A DNA stretch of 64,000 nt, taken from contig NC_088314.1 in NCBI RefSeq assembly GCF_910592395.1, positions 12,340,001 through 12,404,000 on the forward strand, written 5' to 3'. The translations under genes and the position numbers were made by a program. The notes beneath the pieces were generated by a model. It was not told the origin of the DNA and searched no databases. It saw only the letters and a program-made list of their open reading frames with translations. Below are positions 1 through 12,474 of the stretch, one piece after another. The number at the start of each line of letters is the position of its first letter. Within the stretch, counting starts at the first letter, position 1. The stretch comes from Lineus longissimus. Its lineage: Eukaryota; Nemertea; Pilidiophora; Heteronemertea; Lineidae.

Positions 1-2
1 CA

Positions 3-1481
3 GTTATTCCTAGCCACCTGCGTGCAGAAATCTTACACGAACTACATGAAACAAGTTTCGGTGGGCACCAAGCAATTGAACGTACATATTTAAAGATAAA
101 AGAACGGTTTTATTGGGATAATCAATACGTTGACGTTAAAGAATATGTCAAATCATGTGCAGACTGCCAAATCCGTCAAACAAACAAACCTGTCACTCGG
201 GCACTTTTAAATCCATTACCAATTTCTCCGATAATGTCTGCTTGGAGTATTGACTTTGTGGGTCCATTACCTACCACGCCACGCAAAAATAAATATTTGG
301 TCACTTTTATTGATAATTTCTCATCCTGGATGGAAGCATTTCCGATTAAAGATATGACTGCAAAGACAGCAGCTACTATCCTAGTGGACGAAATCTTCTG
401 TCGTTTCGGAGCATTTTCTACAATTTTATTCGATAGAGGTACGCAATTTCTGTCACAACTGTTCAAAGAAACTGTACGCATGCTCGGAGCTCGGTCCTTA
501 TTCACGACGGCTTACCATCCTGCTTGTAATGGCAAACTCGAGAGACATCACAAAAGTCTGGGACAGATCCTCTCCAAGATGGTCTCGGACAAGTCACAAA
601 CGTCGTGGGATCTATTTGTGCCATCGGCTTTGTTTGCCCTTCGAACGTCAGTTGGCACGGTTTCAATGAGATTCTGCCCATACGATATCGTGTACGGCCG
701 ACAGGCCCAGGTCCCCATCCAGAGAGCCTTAAATCCATTGAAGGAGACATTTACCACCTACGAGGATTACTATGGTAATCTGGTCGCAAAACTTGATCTC
801 ATTCATGAAACTGTGAAGAAGAACCTGGAGGACAGTAAGCAAAAGATGCGTCACCAATACAATAAATCCTCTAAGGAAATTGACATCGAAGTCGGAGAGC
901 GTGTATGGCTCTATCACCCAGTTTTGAAGGTTGGTCAATTGAAGAAACTGACGCAAAAACGGAATGGACCATAACGAGTCATCAGCAAGCGGGGAAATGT
1001 TAACTTCAAAATACGCACGGAGGATAACAAACCAGTAACGCAGTTTGTTCATGCCAATCGTCTCAGGCGAGTTTACGATCCCGATAGACGACCAAAGGAC
1101 CCACCTGTTCTACTTCCCCCGGCTGAAGGCAAGGAACCTGTCGTGTTGCAACCAGAGGAATTTCCAAATGACGCCTTTGAACGAGACGTACAAGTGCCGT
1201 TAGCACCACGAGGAGAGAAGAAGATTACACAGACACGGAGACAACGCAAAGTCCAGGAGGCCATAGGCCCTGGATCCCAGCCTCAGGCTGCAGATCAACC
1301 CGATGACATTTATTATGTAGATAAGATTGAAGGCCATAAAACGGTCAAAGGAAAACGATGGTTCAAAATTCGTTGGATCGGTTTCTCACAAACTACATGG
1401 GAACCTATCGAGAACATTTTGAATAAGAATTTAATCAAGCAATATGATGAACAGCAGAAGTTACGCAAACAGAACGAATAG
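3..1481 (+). pseudogene. Ty3/gypsy pol 3' part: zinc-binding, integrase core, chromodomain
   Basis: One reading frame (codons starting at positions divisible by 3) runs from the window edge to the TAG after position 1478, with a single in-frame TAA at 972-974. Its first part (about nt 15-165) has the H-H-C-C spacing of the integrase zinc-binding domain, ending in SCADCQ. The catalytic core follows: first Asp in SIDFVGPLP, second in LFDRGTQFLS, catalytic Glu in NGKLERHHKS. After the core comes a basic linker, and about nt 1305-1420 encodes a chromodomain (YYVDKIEGH, WFKIRWIGF, TWEPIENI). The family inserts reverse-transcribed element DNA into the genome, and the chromodomain is thought to guide it to chromatin. 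Protease, RT and RNase H lie outside the window. The stop between core and chromodomain makes this copy defective unless it is read through. Confidence 0.93.
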
Positions 1482-1775
1482 GTTACTTCTCGAGTGTTTC
1501 CGTAGACATTTTAGACATTGTAAACTTTATCTCCAAATCTGAGCGATATATCATGCCTATGCCGCCTAGAAGTAAGATAGCCACGGCAAAAGGCACACCT
1601 TACAGTACTTGGCTTAGTTCCAACCGTTGTTTATAAACGGAAAAATAATGCATGGTGTTATTGCCGACAACACAAGCAGTCATTGCTACACCTGCATCTC
1701 TAACGTTTGTTTGTAAAACAAATGAAGGACGTCACCAGATGCACTACGTTTGATTAAAGGATTTTACGAGAATAG

Positions 1776-2547
1776 GAAGTAGATTTTGAAGGACAGTTAT
1801 TTTCTAGACATAAACGATTCTCCCTCATAACTACCACACGAGATTGGTCAGTGGTCAACTCCGCTGGAGTTTTAGTTTCCTTATTGATTAATGTCATTTT
1901 ACTTATCAAGGTACACAAGCTTGGTATTTTGGTCACTGCTCTTCAAGTGCCAAAGGCGAAGGCACTTCCGGTTAAGGTCATTAATTCCACTGATATTCTT
2001 TCATTGAGTTTTTCTAAACTGCAAGAGGTTATTGAGGGTGAAAGGACAATTGAAGCTATTTTGAAATTTACGCTATTAGTTGCAATTCTGTACATTACTG
2101 TACGTTACTTCATCAATGACGGATGGCGTTTTTTTTGGACGGCGTTTGTTTCGCCGCAGTTTAATTTCTAGTCTCGTAGCGGGCAGGACCGCTGAGTTGT
2201 TAATTGAAATTGATTCACCCGATGAGGGTGATCAGATCCTTCTCAGTCTGGGTCAGGTTCCTTGCACAGGTTGGGCCATTGCAGCGGCTCATTTGTATCG
2301 TACACTTGTTACCTTCAAACGAAGTTTCGGAATGGTACGTATCAATATACGATATCCATCTGAGATTCATTTCCAACGATACCTTTTGGCTAAGATTTAC
2401 CTTCTTACATTGTTCCGGTCGAAGCTTCAGTTCCTAACAGCATCTGACCAGCCACAATACAGACTGTACTTAAATCACGACAATGTCTGTGTTGTTTTAG
2501 CACCGCCGATACAACCGGAAGTATCTACATCTGATGTTTTGGTCTAA
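1776..2547 (+). pseudogene. Membrane-type ORF downstream of gypsy pol, split by a frame change
   Basis: Two overlapping open frames follow pol. The first is open from 1776 to 2171 with no ATG near its start (GTG at 1851), so it would need a spliced or alternative start. It shows two hydrophobic stretches, VLVSLLINVILLIKV and LKFTLLVAILYITVRYF. The second frame, 2080-2547, continues as a mixed polar/hydrophobic sequence ending in SDVLV. Both frames run through a T8 tract at 2129-2136, so a one-base length change there may have split a single gene. Position after integrase and the membrane segments recall the third, envelope-like ORF of some Ty3/gypsy elements. I see no fusion peptide or receptor-binding domain, so the function is unassigned. 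Confidence 0.45.
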
Positions 2548-4173
2548 TATTTTACCACACCTAGCGGTAAATTACCGGTAACTTGTTTTTTGCCACGAGT
2601 ATTAAATCAGATGGAACAACCTGTGCAAACGTTCATTAAAGTGTATGTTTATTGCAAAGGGCAATTTGCCAACAGTACTTGTTTCTAGATAAGCGAGAAT
2701 CGTTGCTTAATTGTTGGCCAGTCTTCAGCTCACATCGCTTTTACCAAGGTAGCATATTTTTCAGCATTTTTTAAGTTGAAGTTTTCATCACGAAATTAAT
2801 TAAATATTTTTTTGGTTTATACTACTTCACATTATAAAACCTTCGGTAAGAAACATTTGGGCTGAGGCAGATGGTTGTTCTTCGTCAAATACATTAGGCA
2901 GGAAAGTTACTACAAACGTGGTCTTATTCAAATATGTCCTGACCTACTCGGTGAACGTACCTTCCCAGACAGATTAAATCTTTTCACTACGTCCGCCATT
3001 TTGTCATAATGAAAGGTGCAGTAATTAAAGTTAAGGAAGATATTATTGTTCAGATTGGAAAACATTAATATTGTATTGTTCTGACATATGTGGGTATTTT
3101 TTTTGTTAATGAATGTTCGTTTTTGAACCACATCAGGCGGACTATACTCTGTACAAGTAGACGATGCTCCTATCAAGGATCACGTGACAGCTAAGTTTGC
3201 GAGTTGTGGTCAGCGTAAAGCCCGTCTGTTCGTCGTTATTGCTGTTTACTGGTGATGTTTGAATTATCTTCCCGACAATTTTTTCATCATTTTGGATTGT
3301 TATATTTTCCTAAAATGCATTCAACGGCGGATTGAGTGCCGAGAATTTTATCATATATTCTGCTTCACTCCAACCAATCCGAACAAATGAATTTTGAAAT
3401 CGTATACCCTTTCAATTTGCTGCTCGAAAGCAGATCGACCATGTTACTTTTGCATGGGCGATTTATTCTGTTTCAACTGTAAAAAAATTAATAAACTTGG
3501 AAAAGAAACGAAAAATACGAACTAGTTTTCTTTACTCTGAAAGACGTTCTGCTCAGGCGTTTTCGGTATTCGATATCAGGCTAAATTCTTTCAGTCCAGA
3601 ATACAAGTAATTAACAAGGGTTCGTGCTCTTTGGTTTGTTGTTCATGTCAACGAAAGTAAGCCATTCATCATAAGAAGCATTTCTTCGTCTCGAAAATGC
3701 TGTTAATGCTATCACTAAATAATCACTGTCGCAGTTAACGGATATACATGTATATACATTTAACTACCAGGTTGAAGATGTTTGTATGCTTGTATGTTTA
3801 TCTTAAAATCTTTTAGTCTGGTATTGTGTCGAACAGGGCCAAGGTATACAATGTTATGTTTCTGTGATTGTACCCACTTTTCAGTGCCATGTTTCTCTCA
3901 TCGTTTCGTGAATGCTCGATTTTGTAGAAACATCATGACTCGTTCCTGGTGAAGTTTGTGTCAAAGAATAGCATAGTTTATTTCAGTCAATCTTTGAAGT
4001 TATAACCAATATATAGCATTGTATGGGGGTACAGCATAGAAACGTTCCATCGGTTTGGCTCTATTGTAAATAGCTTACTATTACTGTTTTTTGAATTACG
4101 GCTCATGGTAAATAAGAATATCAGATTGAAACCTAAATTGCAATTGCTCGGCGACGGGTGTCGCCCTTTTTCG
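2548..4173. other. Long gypsy 3' region without recognisable coding content
   Basis: About 1.6 kb between the last ORF and the polypurine tract. It is AT-rich and I recognise no domain. It is probably the 3' untranslated part of the gypsy element, but an older insertion here cannot be excluded. Confidence 0.4.
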
Positions 4174-4186
4174 AAAGGGGGAGGGA
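4174..4186 (+). promoter_or_regulatory. Polypurine tract of the gypsy element
   Basis: The purine-only run AAAGGGGGAGGGA lies directly upstream of the predicted LTR start. Such tracts prime plus-strand synthesis in LTR retrotransposons. Confidence 0.7.
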
Positions 4187-4189
4187 TGG

Positions 4190-4478
4190 TGTAATCGTAT
4201 TGTCTTTCAAGGTATTCACCTTGCACTATTCCTGTTAACGGACCGGTAGGCTCTATGCAGGACCCATATAGGTACAGGTGAGAGGGTTTGAACTGACTGC
4301 GGCATTGCCCATCGCATTGCGGTACGCTGCTGGCCTTATGATTGGTGGTGCAGTGGCGCATTGCGGTTGATTCCCTGTATCCTGGTTGGTTTGTTCCTGA
4401 TTATAAACTGCCTCTCCCTTAGCAGCGAGAGTTCCATCTTAAGTTCGCTCTTGGATAATTAAAAGAGTACGTATAACA
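4190..4478 (+). repeat. 3' LTR of the Ty3/gypsy element
   Basis: Starts TGTAAT just after the polypurine tract. A TATAAA-like box (TTATAAACTGCC, about 4400) is followed by a likely start region, and an ATTAAA-type signal lies near 4459. The end ATAACA at 4473-4478 is an imperfect inverse of TGTAAT. The left edge could be 4187, and the right edge could lie up to about 80 bp further. The 5' LTR is outside the window, so neither edge can be proven here. Confidence 0.6.
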
Positions 4479-5060
4479 TCTTATTCTCGTGTGGATGTTC
4501 TTCCCTGTTTGATCCCGGAGTAAGTCCCCAAGACTGAAACCCCCAGGAGATCAGTAATGGAGCCCCCCTCCCCGATAACAGTAGGGACTCCTAGTAAAGG
4601 ATCATACAGGTTTTTGATTTGACCTATTTTTATATATATATATATCTTTATTCAGCAAAATGTGATATAAAAGATACATTTCAGGAAAGGGGGGCATAAA
4701 AAAGCAAAATGAAATGTGCTCACCTTGGGTAATGTTAATGCATGTCATTTGCAGTGGATATGGGAGAACAGTTTTGGTCATTAATGTCAATTTGCGATCT
4801 TAGAGGAAAAGGTGTGGTAGTGCAGCTTTCTTTCCTGAGGCAGTTTATATCAATATTCCCTAACAAAACTGGTTTCCAAGATTGCCGCTTGCAAAATTAA
4901 AAGAAACAGAGGAGCTTTGCTCAGTCCATCAGGTTGTACATATAACGTCATGTAATGAGCATGATTACAAGCTGAAGGTTGACACAGAGAGTAAACCTTA
5001 CTATTTGCCATGGTTCCTTCAATAGTCGCAACCAAGTAGAGAAGCAGTTACTGCCGTCTG
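4479..5060. other. No recognised content
   Basis: AT-rich sequence with a short TA microsatellite at about 4629-4645. I see no gene or element ends. Confidence 0.3.
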
Positions 5061-5440
5061 GTCCTTTACATCAAACCTGTTGAAGTTCAGCTTGAGACAA
5101 ACCAGTCCATTAGATGCATGGTCACACCCTAGGACAACTAATGGACCTTTGTATCAATTCCTTGTAAGTTCAGTTTGTGAAAAACTAGTCCAGTCGATGC
5201 ATGGTCACAACCTTGAGGCAAACAGTTAAGGCAGTACAGACCTTTACATCAATTCCTTTGAAGAACAGATGAGACCCACCTGCCCAGTAGAAGCAAGGTC
5301 ACAACCAGAAACAGTCTGGACCTTTACATTAATTCCTTTGAAGTGTAGGTTGCTTGTGACAAAGAAGTCCAGTGAATATGGTCCAGCCTAAGCAAAACAG
5401 CCATGCGGTAATTGCCATCAGCTTTACATCAGGGACAAAC
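5060..5440. repeat. Diverged tandem repeat, about 80-100 bp units
   Basis: The phrase 'acctttacatcaattccttt' and close variants recur at about 5062, 5145, 5241, 5320 and 5420. Between them 'gatgcatggtcacaaccttg' variants recur. Five degenerate units of unequal length. No coding potential seen. Confidence 0.7.
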
Positions 5441-5567
5441 AACCAGTTGCAAAGTGCAAGGCGTGGACCAAGTCCAAGGGGTATGATTTTCTTAGCCCAC
5501 ATTGATTATAGTGAGTAAAAACTTAACAGAGACACAGATTTTTTGGTAAACCAACTGCCACATACTG

Positions 5568-5800
5568 TTTATTTCTTTTTATGTTGAGTTAAGTATTAGA
5601 GTGAAAAAGAATGAAATACTAGAATCGCCTGGTTCTTCTAAAGACCGTGCAGGGTGAGCGCTGATTTTGGATGGGAGGTGCGTGGTGTTTGTTTGGTTCT
5701 ATGAAAGTAGCTCTCTCTCGGTCATTTGTTAAGGGGTCACCGAAATGTTGAAATAAAGTAGTTGTCGATCATCCCTGTAAAAAATGATATCATGTGTTTA
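5568..5800 (-). pseudogene. Relic terminal exon related to the mini-gene in the 3.4-kb element
   Basis: On the minus strand a splice acceptor (TTTTTTACAG, exon from 5774) leads into sequence whose last part encodes FGDPLTNDRERA and then VFRRTRRF before a stop at 5619-5621. An AATAAA signal follows at 5568-5574. The same order (acceptor, FGD motif, RRARQF-stop, AATAAA) occurs in the two family-A elements at 51497-51643 and 56463-56609. The start of this copy has in-frame stops, so it is probably degraded. The parent protein is not recognised. Confidence 0.5.
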
Positions 5801-8544
5801 AAGCGCACATTGTGAGAAAAGGTTCAGGTCTGAATATGCTAATCTGACTGACGGCAATTCACCATTTTGCCGGACAGTACTAAAGCTGGGGCAAAGCATC
5901 TATACTATAATACGCGTTGTGGCCGCTATTTAGGAGGTAATTTTTGTTTCAAAATTGGGCCTTGGAAATGCGTCGAATTCTTGCAACCTTTGGCTTCGTA
6001 GGTCTGGATCATACGTAAGAGTGTCACTGAGGGTGTCATACGTCGAATATCTTCATGGTTTTAGAATAAATAACAACTTTACAGAGAGCACGTCGCCTGG
6101 AGAGCTCAGCTCCGCTCATTCTCAAAAGCATACACAAACTTCATGCATATTCTCCCTGCCACATCAGTATTAGCTTCCAGCACGAATGTAGTGCTCCACA
6201 ACCTGGTCCATGGTGCAGGGTATTAGCAGGGAGATTAATGATTAGCCTATTCTATTTTAGTTCTATTCGAGAAACACTGACCTGAGTGATAAGGCAAATT
6301 CTGCAGAGTGGCCTACCGGAACATGCAGTCAGGGTATCAATAAACAGTTATGCCAGGATGGACAAAATATGTACAGTGGCCAGCGCTTGCTCTTTGATTT
6401 ATTCTTTACTGACTGATGTTGTCAGTTTGAATTGCGTTCTGCATCTCTCCATGCACCTGGCTTTGGTCCGACAGTGGCATTGGGTACGGGAGTGGGTAGG
6501 TGATATGCCTAATATGTGAGGGCCTTATTTGGAATAGGACCTGCTGTCACTGGTCTCAATGCATTGTGTAAAATAGCGTACTCCAATCAATCTATTGGGG
6601 GTTGCATGTAGAAAGCAGCAATGAGTCCCTAAATGCAGTTCATTGCGTGTTTAACCTTTAATAAAACTTCAGTAACGTTAGAAATTTAATGTAGTTCAAT
6701 CATCGTGCCCATTTAACTAATGTATATTACATTTCAACTTTGCCGGCTCCATGGGTATATGCTAGTATAATTGAATGCAATTAGCCTACTGCTTCCTTGG
6801 TCAGTTTTCCTAATTCATGTCAGGCAACCAAAAATTTTGAAAATATTTTTGGGAAGGGGGATTTTCACATCCTTTGATACTCTGGCTCTGAATTGCAGTG
6901 GCTTTTACACCAGGCGGAGGAAGCCGCTGCTGGCCCAAACAAACCTCATTATAGGCACAATGAATTATCTGAGGAGATCTAGAAAATCGGTTGGTAGCAA
7001 CGTGTTCTTTGGACAAAAACAGACCTAAAACACTCGAAGATCTTGAAAGATCTCCATGAATAAGCATATTTATCGACCGTGGAAGATGACCAATATCGGA
7101 CTGGTCTCGTATTAGCCTACTCATTTTACTGGTTGAAAACTAAAAATATTGTTATTGTTTGGTATAGTTTGCGACTTCAACTCATTGATTATGCAATTGA
7201 AGTAGTGTTTTACTGATTTGGGCAGGATTTATCATGATTAACGATGTCAACAATGTTGTGCCGCCTACTCATTACAATTTACAGCCAGATCCCGTTAGCG
7301 AAGGTCAAAAAGCGAACCTCAGGTTGCAAAGGCAAATGCATTGAGGCCGTGAGGTTGGAGTTTCTCTTTGAATTGCCCGATGATGTTGTTATTAGGGTAA
7401 TCAGGCGTGATCAGAGATTAGCGCAATCTAGCCTATGGCATGTCTGGCTGACCTACCACAGCAGGTGTTACGGAATTTGTAAGTGGCACATCATCTGACA
7501 AAATCAGAGTGTACTCAATGTAGGCCTAATGGCAATGCTTCAGATGAAGACCTGATTGGTCCTGTCTGATGCTTGTTTCTATATTGCAATATTGATAGTT
7601 GATCATGGTGCAGGATGTAACTGCTTTTTCGGACTGTTTGTTTATAGTAGGCCTTTGTGAAAAAAACATTTCTTTTTTTTCATAGTTTTTAATCAGACTG
7701 GTTAAAACATGTACCTTGCTTTTCAAGTTAGGCCTGTAAACAATAATGACGTAGGGGCCTTGAAGGCTTTAAACAATATTGTTCCGCCCTGCGAAGAGCG
7801 ATCGTGTGCAAAGCGGTGGGACAGAATGGGGTACAACTAGATTACCCTGGGCTCACTGTCATCCATCCGATATTGACCACCCCCACTCTTACTCTTAGGA
7901 GAGGAGCCTTGCCTCTATCTCGACCTAACTTGAAAATAGTACACATCCCTGCGGCCTATATAATGTATGCTATTGCGTGGCCTACTCACTGACACAGACT
8001 CCATGTAGCCAGGTCAGAACTATCCATCCAATTTCAACTTAAGCTAAAAAAATTGCAATGCATCAGGTGTGGATATACTGCCTATCATGCAATGTCCAGT
8101 TTAGCATGAAGCATGCTGTTTCATCTTTACCTGTTCTGTTAACACACAGACCATGCAGACCTTGGCCTAGGAATTTTATGGTCAGTCTGGGGTGAAATCC
8201 CAAGGTGTATTGTAACAGTGACAAACAGGAATATTGCTTCAAATCTGCCAAGGGTTTGTAGAGTGACTTTGAACGAAATTTCATGGACATCAGATAGAAA
8301 CCAATGCAGAAGCATACACTGCTTCTCTGCATCACAATCATTGAAGCAACTGTTCCTTGACCAATCCATGACTCATCATTATATAACATTATATAACAAT
8401 TCATGGCACGAATTCAGCAACACATTGAGTGCATTGATCTAATCCACTAATCCACATACCCATATTGCACCAAGTGTAATGAACCCAGTAAGACAGGTAA
8501 ACCTAACACAGCAGGTGGTGTCTGTAGTGCAATAGCAGATGTCT
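5801..8544. other. No recognised content
   Basis: About 2.7 kb of AT-rich sequence. Only short open frames without recognisable domains, and no terminal repeats found. Confidence 0.3.
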
Positions 8545-8553
8545 AGGAGGAAG

Positions 8554-9591
8554 GGCTTGTGGTATTCGACTCGATGACTCGACGACGCGATGGCTCGATG
8601 ACGCGATCGTTGCTATGGATTTTGCTAAAATACGGAATCCCATGATCCTGGTCTCCGGGCTACCGCTGCAACAGCAGAGGTTTTAGCTCGGCCTTCCCAT
8701 ACCCAGCTACGGTATGTAGAAGGATGTGCCCCCCCCCCCCCCCCAGCCATGGCCACTGAAGATTGGTCCCCGCGATTGATTTTGATATTTAAAGGACTCG
8801 CGGAAGTTTCATAGCATGCAAAATGACCGGAGATTTAATTGACAAACAAGCTTCTAGTGGCCAATGTCAGATGTCATGTGGTAGTCTGTCAACAATCGGA
8901 ATTTCGCATATGTGCAGTTTTTTAGACTCAGTCACTCAGTCCCTCTTCCGCCCCTTGACATCTGCCCCCCCCCCCCCCCAATACATCAGCCCCTATACAT
9001 GCTTTCCGAAATTGGTGGCTTGCATTGGAACTAACTTTTTCCCCCTTGTCCGTCATTAAAGGCATTCAAGTGTGTTGGTCAACCATGACTATCTCCTTTG
9101 TCCCTCCACCACAGGCCTAGTTTCCCCTTATGACATCACTATTTCGGACACTCAGCGCCCCATTTCTGGAAAGGTGTATAGGACATTTAATATTGCCGTG
9201 CTGAACGGATATCCAGAGCCAACCTTGTCTCCAGGAACTCGCGTGTCATTTTAACATTGGAATTTCTGCTCGTAAAGAACCTGGGTAGGAGGTTGATCTG
9301 AACCAGCTATATTTAGGTGTATTTAGCTGTATTGACGGTAAGCTTGCATAGCAACATGGCGCATGGTTTTATCAAAAATGCGAACTTGTAGGAAACGAAA
9401 AATGGTCGGATTAGATACGGTGAAAACAGCTGGAAAGGGGTTGGTAATGATCGGTTCTTTTTTATTTTCCTCCACTTATGATTCTATGTATAAATTACAG
9501 TCCAGGCAGTGATATTCTTTAAAAAGATTCCAACTTGATCGCGTCATCGAGTCATCGCGTCGTCGAGTCATCGAGTCGAATACCACAAGCC
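8554..9591. mobile_element. Foldback/Mutator-like element, 55-bp TIRs, 9-bp target duplication
   Basis: Terminal inverted repeats at 8554-8608 and 9537-9591 match over 55 bp with one mismatch and begin GGCTTGTGGTATTCGACTCG. The 9-bp sequence AGGAGGAAG flanks both sides (8545-8553 and 9592-9600). The arms consist of reiterated CGATGACTCGA-like units. The interior has two poly-C tracts (near 8730 and 8965) and no recognisable transposase. A 9-bp duplication is typical of Mutator-like and Foldback transposons, so this is probably a non-autonomous member. Confidence 0.85.
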
Positions 9592-9600
9592 AGGAGGAAG

Positions 9601-10891
9601 GCCTTTGAGTGCAATCAATCAGCTTATCTGACCTATTATAAACATCCAGCTGAGAGGCATTCCACCTATTTTGCTCATCTTTCGCTAACGGGGTCTGGCG
9701 GTCATGCTGATCTACGAACGCAAGCGTGTATAATACACTAGTGTAACATATGTATTGTGCAGTACTTTATTGCGCACTATTCATACCACGATTCAGGCCC
9801 TAAGAGGTTGGTTTTCACTCCCGTTTGGAAATCTGTCTAAAGATTATGACTATATTCACACAAAACAACTGTTACATCTTTCAACATTTCATGATCAAAG
9901 GTTTTTTGTGGTTCAATTATTGCTGACCGAGAGCCAGCCTCCGATGCGCTCAGTACGATGGCTACTTTTAGAATGACGGCCACTGGCTCGCGCGATCATA
10001 ATATGACCGAGGTTTTGCACACGGCACGCAACCTGTCCAATCCTCCTTGAATCAAGGGGAAAAGGAATGGTTTTGGTTAGGGGTAGAACCCTTTTTTCAA
10101 CACATTGACAATCCTAGGCATGTACACATTTGTAAACATCAATGATGCATCTATCAATGAACATGTACCTACAGAATCTACCAAATTAATGTATTCTTTA
10201 TGTAGCTTTACATTGTTTATATGCACCAAATTCGAAATCAACCAGGAAATAAAATCATATTTGGACATTATTGACGAGAAAATCGCAAAGCCAGCATCTT
10301 CCACCATCAATTATATTGTCACGTGCAGTTATCAATTTCATCACCAGAGAGTCGTTCTTTACCCTAGTTTTTTACCAATGGCAGCAATATGTGAGGAGGT
10401 GACCGATAAATTTAAGATAAAAACACAAATTACATTAAATTTCTAAAAAAGGGTTATTCCATTGGTGATTGATAATATTATTTTGTAACTTAAGACAGAT
10501 AAGAAAATAAATCTTGATGCACTTTTTTCATCACGGCAATTTTGATGAGGTTAAAAAGTGCGCTATTTTGCACAAAATGGTGCCGTTGGCAGCCTTTTAC
10601 ACATGTAACATGCAATGACATGTTTTTGCGAGGAGATGTAAACTCTAAACCTATTCTTAGACTGTCTGAAACGAGTCGTCTTCGAAATCAAGTTGGTTTT
10701 GAAAAGGGCCCCAAATTCACTTAAGATTTTAACCAATTTCCCTCTATCGATTTGGCTTTAAAGAATGTTTTTCATCAACCGCTAAGGGTACTTGTTAACA
10801 TGGTAGTATTTTAAAAGCAATTCATGTTATGGTTTAAGTGCATGCACTGTGTTCATTACGTACTTGATATGAATACCTTTTTTCTGAGTAA
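9601..10891. other. No recognised content; one unassigned 113-codon ORF
   Basis: An ORF at 10105-10446 (+) lies between the short inverted copies AACCCTTTTTT (near 10087) and AAAAAAGGGTT (near 10445). Its protein shows no domain I know, and the arms are too short to claim an element. Confidence 0.25.
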
Positions 10892-11803
10892 TATGTGACC
10901 CATGCTAGCAAAATGAGTCGGAATGCGCATATGCTAATTATGAGATATAGCACAATACATTGTAACATGTGGATTTTGACGAAGTTGAGGTTTCTGCAAA
11001 AATGAGTTCATAAACACACCATCAACGATCCCAAACATCAAAATAGCGAGAAAAAAACATTGTAATCACCTTAATTATGAAGTTTTCTGATCGGTATGTC
11101 TGCAGAAGTCTTTGTTTTAGCCAAGGTTTTCTTCAGAAATTGCCATTTTCTACTGATTTCTCCCTGACAAGCCAGGAATCCCCTCGCGCCATATTTGGTA
11201 TCACTAGAATCGGGAATCACCCTAGTTTCCAAATATGGCATTGGAATTCCATTTGACGTCATTCTGAACCAATCAGAGCAAAGCTTGTGAACCATAGTAG
11301 GCGTAAACAAAACCAGCTTGTTGCTATCCAACCTATGAAAGGTGATCGCAGATTGGTCGAGACAGCTTGGGCAGTGCATTGTGGGAAGATGGCAGCCCCC
11401 AAGGTTTGAAAATTTGAGAGACAAGACCACTAATGAATATTCATAGGTTGGAGGGTCGAGGCCTATCAATTAGACGAGTGCATGTTTTTAACTCGCAAGT
11501 ACATATTTGGAGAGGTATTGAAAAAATATTTGCTGTGGCAAGTCTACAAATATAAAGAAATTATTTGATGAAAAATTATTTTCGAATTTTGCTAATTGGG
11601 TAATAGGGGGCGTGTTTTGAGTTTTTTCTGCCAGTTGGCTGAAAAGAGTGGAAATATCAAAGTCTGTCTAATTTGTCGATTATCAAAAAATTTACTTGCC
11701 CGACTGTCCGGAATAACATAATCTAAATTTCAGATTCACAACCGAACGCAGTATTTGATGCGTCGCGGTCAAACATTGACAATTTAACTGCTAAAAGGCT
11801 TAA

Positions 11804-12474
11804 CCCTTTCGCTGCCGCTGGTCGACGATCATCGACGGGAAAAAGTTTCCCTTCACTCCCGGCCGTCGACGATCATCGACAGACCACTATCGCAAGTATC
11901 GCCATCTCTCCAAAGACCAATGAACTAAATACCGAATTGGTGGCTGCATGTATGTATTGTACACAGCCAATGCTTTATATTTCCGCAAAAATTTTTGTAA
12001 GTTGCTTCTCAAAGATTTGGAGTAAACAACATCTGAACTTTGTAAACAAATATGGCAGCAAGAAGGGTTACATTGTCAGGTGAGCAGGTTTTAGATGCAA
12101 TTTTTGCGGATAGTGGAAGTGAAATGAGTGAGATTGACGATGATTTTGAACTGCCAGATTCTGATAATGAAAGTGTAGACATGGTAGATGACGTACGGCA
12201 GTCAGATGATGATTCTGATGGCGGGAACCCACCCCCACCACGTCTTAACCCCTTTGGACCACCAGTTCCAGATCGTTTGTTGGATTATAGGGGCTACACT
12301 GATAGAGATGGATGGAGAAGATTGGGTCAAGGTGATAGGTTTCAAAATGACTTTTGGCCTGATTTTCACCCTGCTCATGATACCCTGGGGTCATACCTGA
12401 TATGGGTGATGCTCCCCCCTTTGAGTACTTTTCAAAATTTTTTCCAACTGGAATGTACACAGAGTTGAAAATGG
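11804..12474 (+). pseudogene. piggyBac-like 5' end and N-terminal transposase fragment
   Basis: TTAA at 11800-11803 is followed by CCCTTTCGCTG, which resembles a piggyBac terminus. Two copies of GTCGACGATCATCGAC follow. An ORF opens at ATG 12052: MAARRVTLSGEQVLDAIF and then a strongly acidic stretch, as in many piggyBac N-termini. It continues to a Trp/Phe-rich segment. Near 12385 the likely reading changes frame, to MGDAPPFEYFSKFFPTGMY. The fragment runs straight into the frame of the other transposase. It may be a nested relic or part of a chimeric first exon. No catalytic domain is present. Confidence 0.5.

Noticed and set aside
3987-4361. 124-codon minus-strand ORF
   Set aside because: Overlaps the gypsy polypurine tract and LTR and has no domain, so it is a chance frame.
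4629-4646. TA run as an origin or promoter
   Set aside because: A plain microsatellite with no supporting context.
10105-10446. ORF between short inverted repeats as a small transposon
   Set aside because: The arms are about 11 bp of A/T-rich sequence with no flanking duplication, which is too weak to claim.
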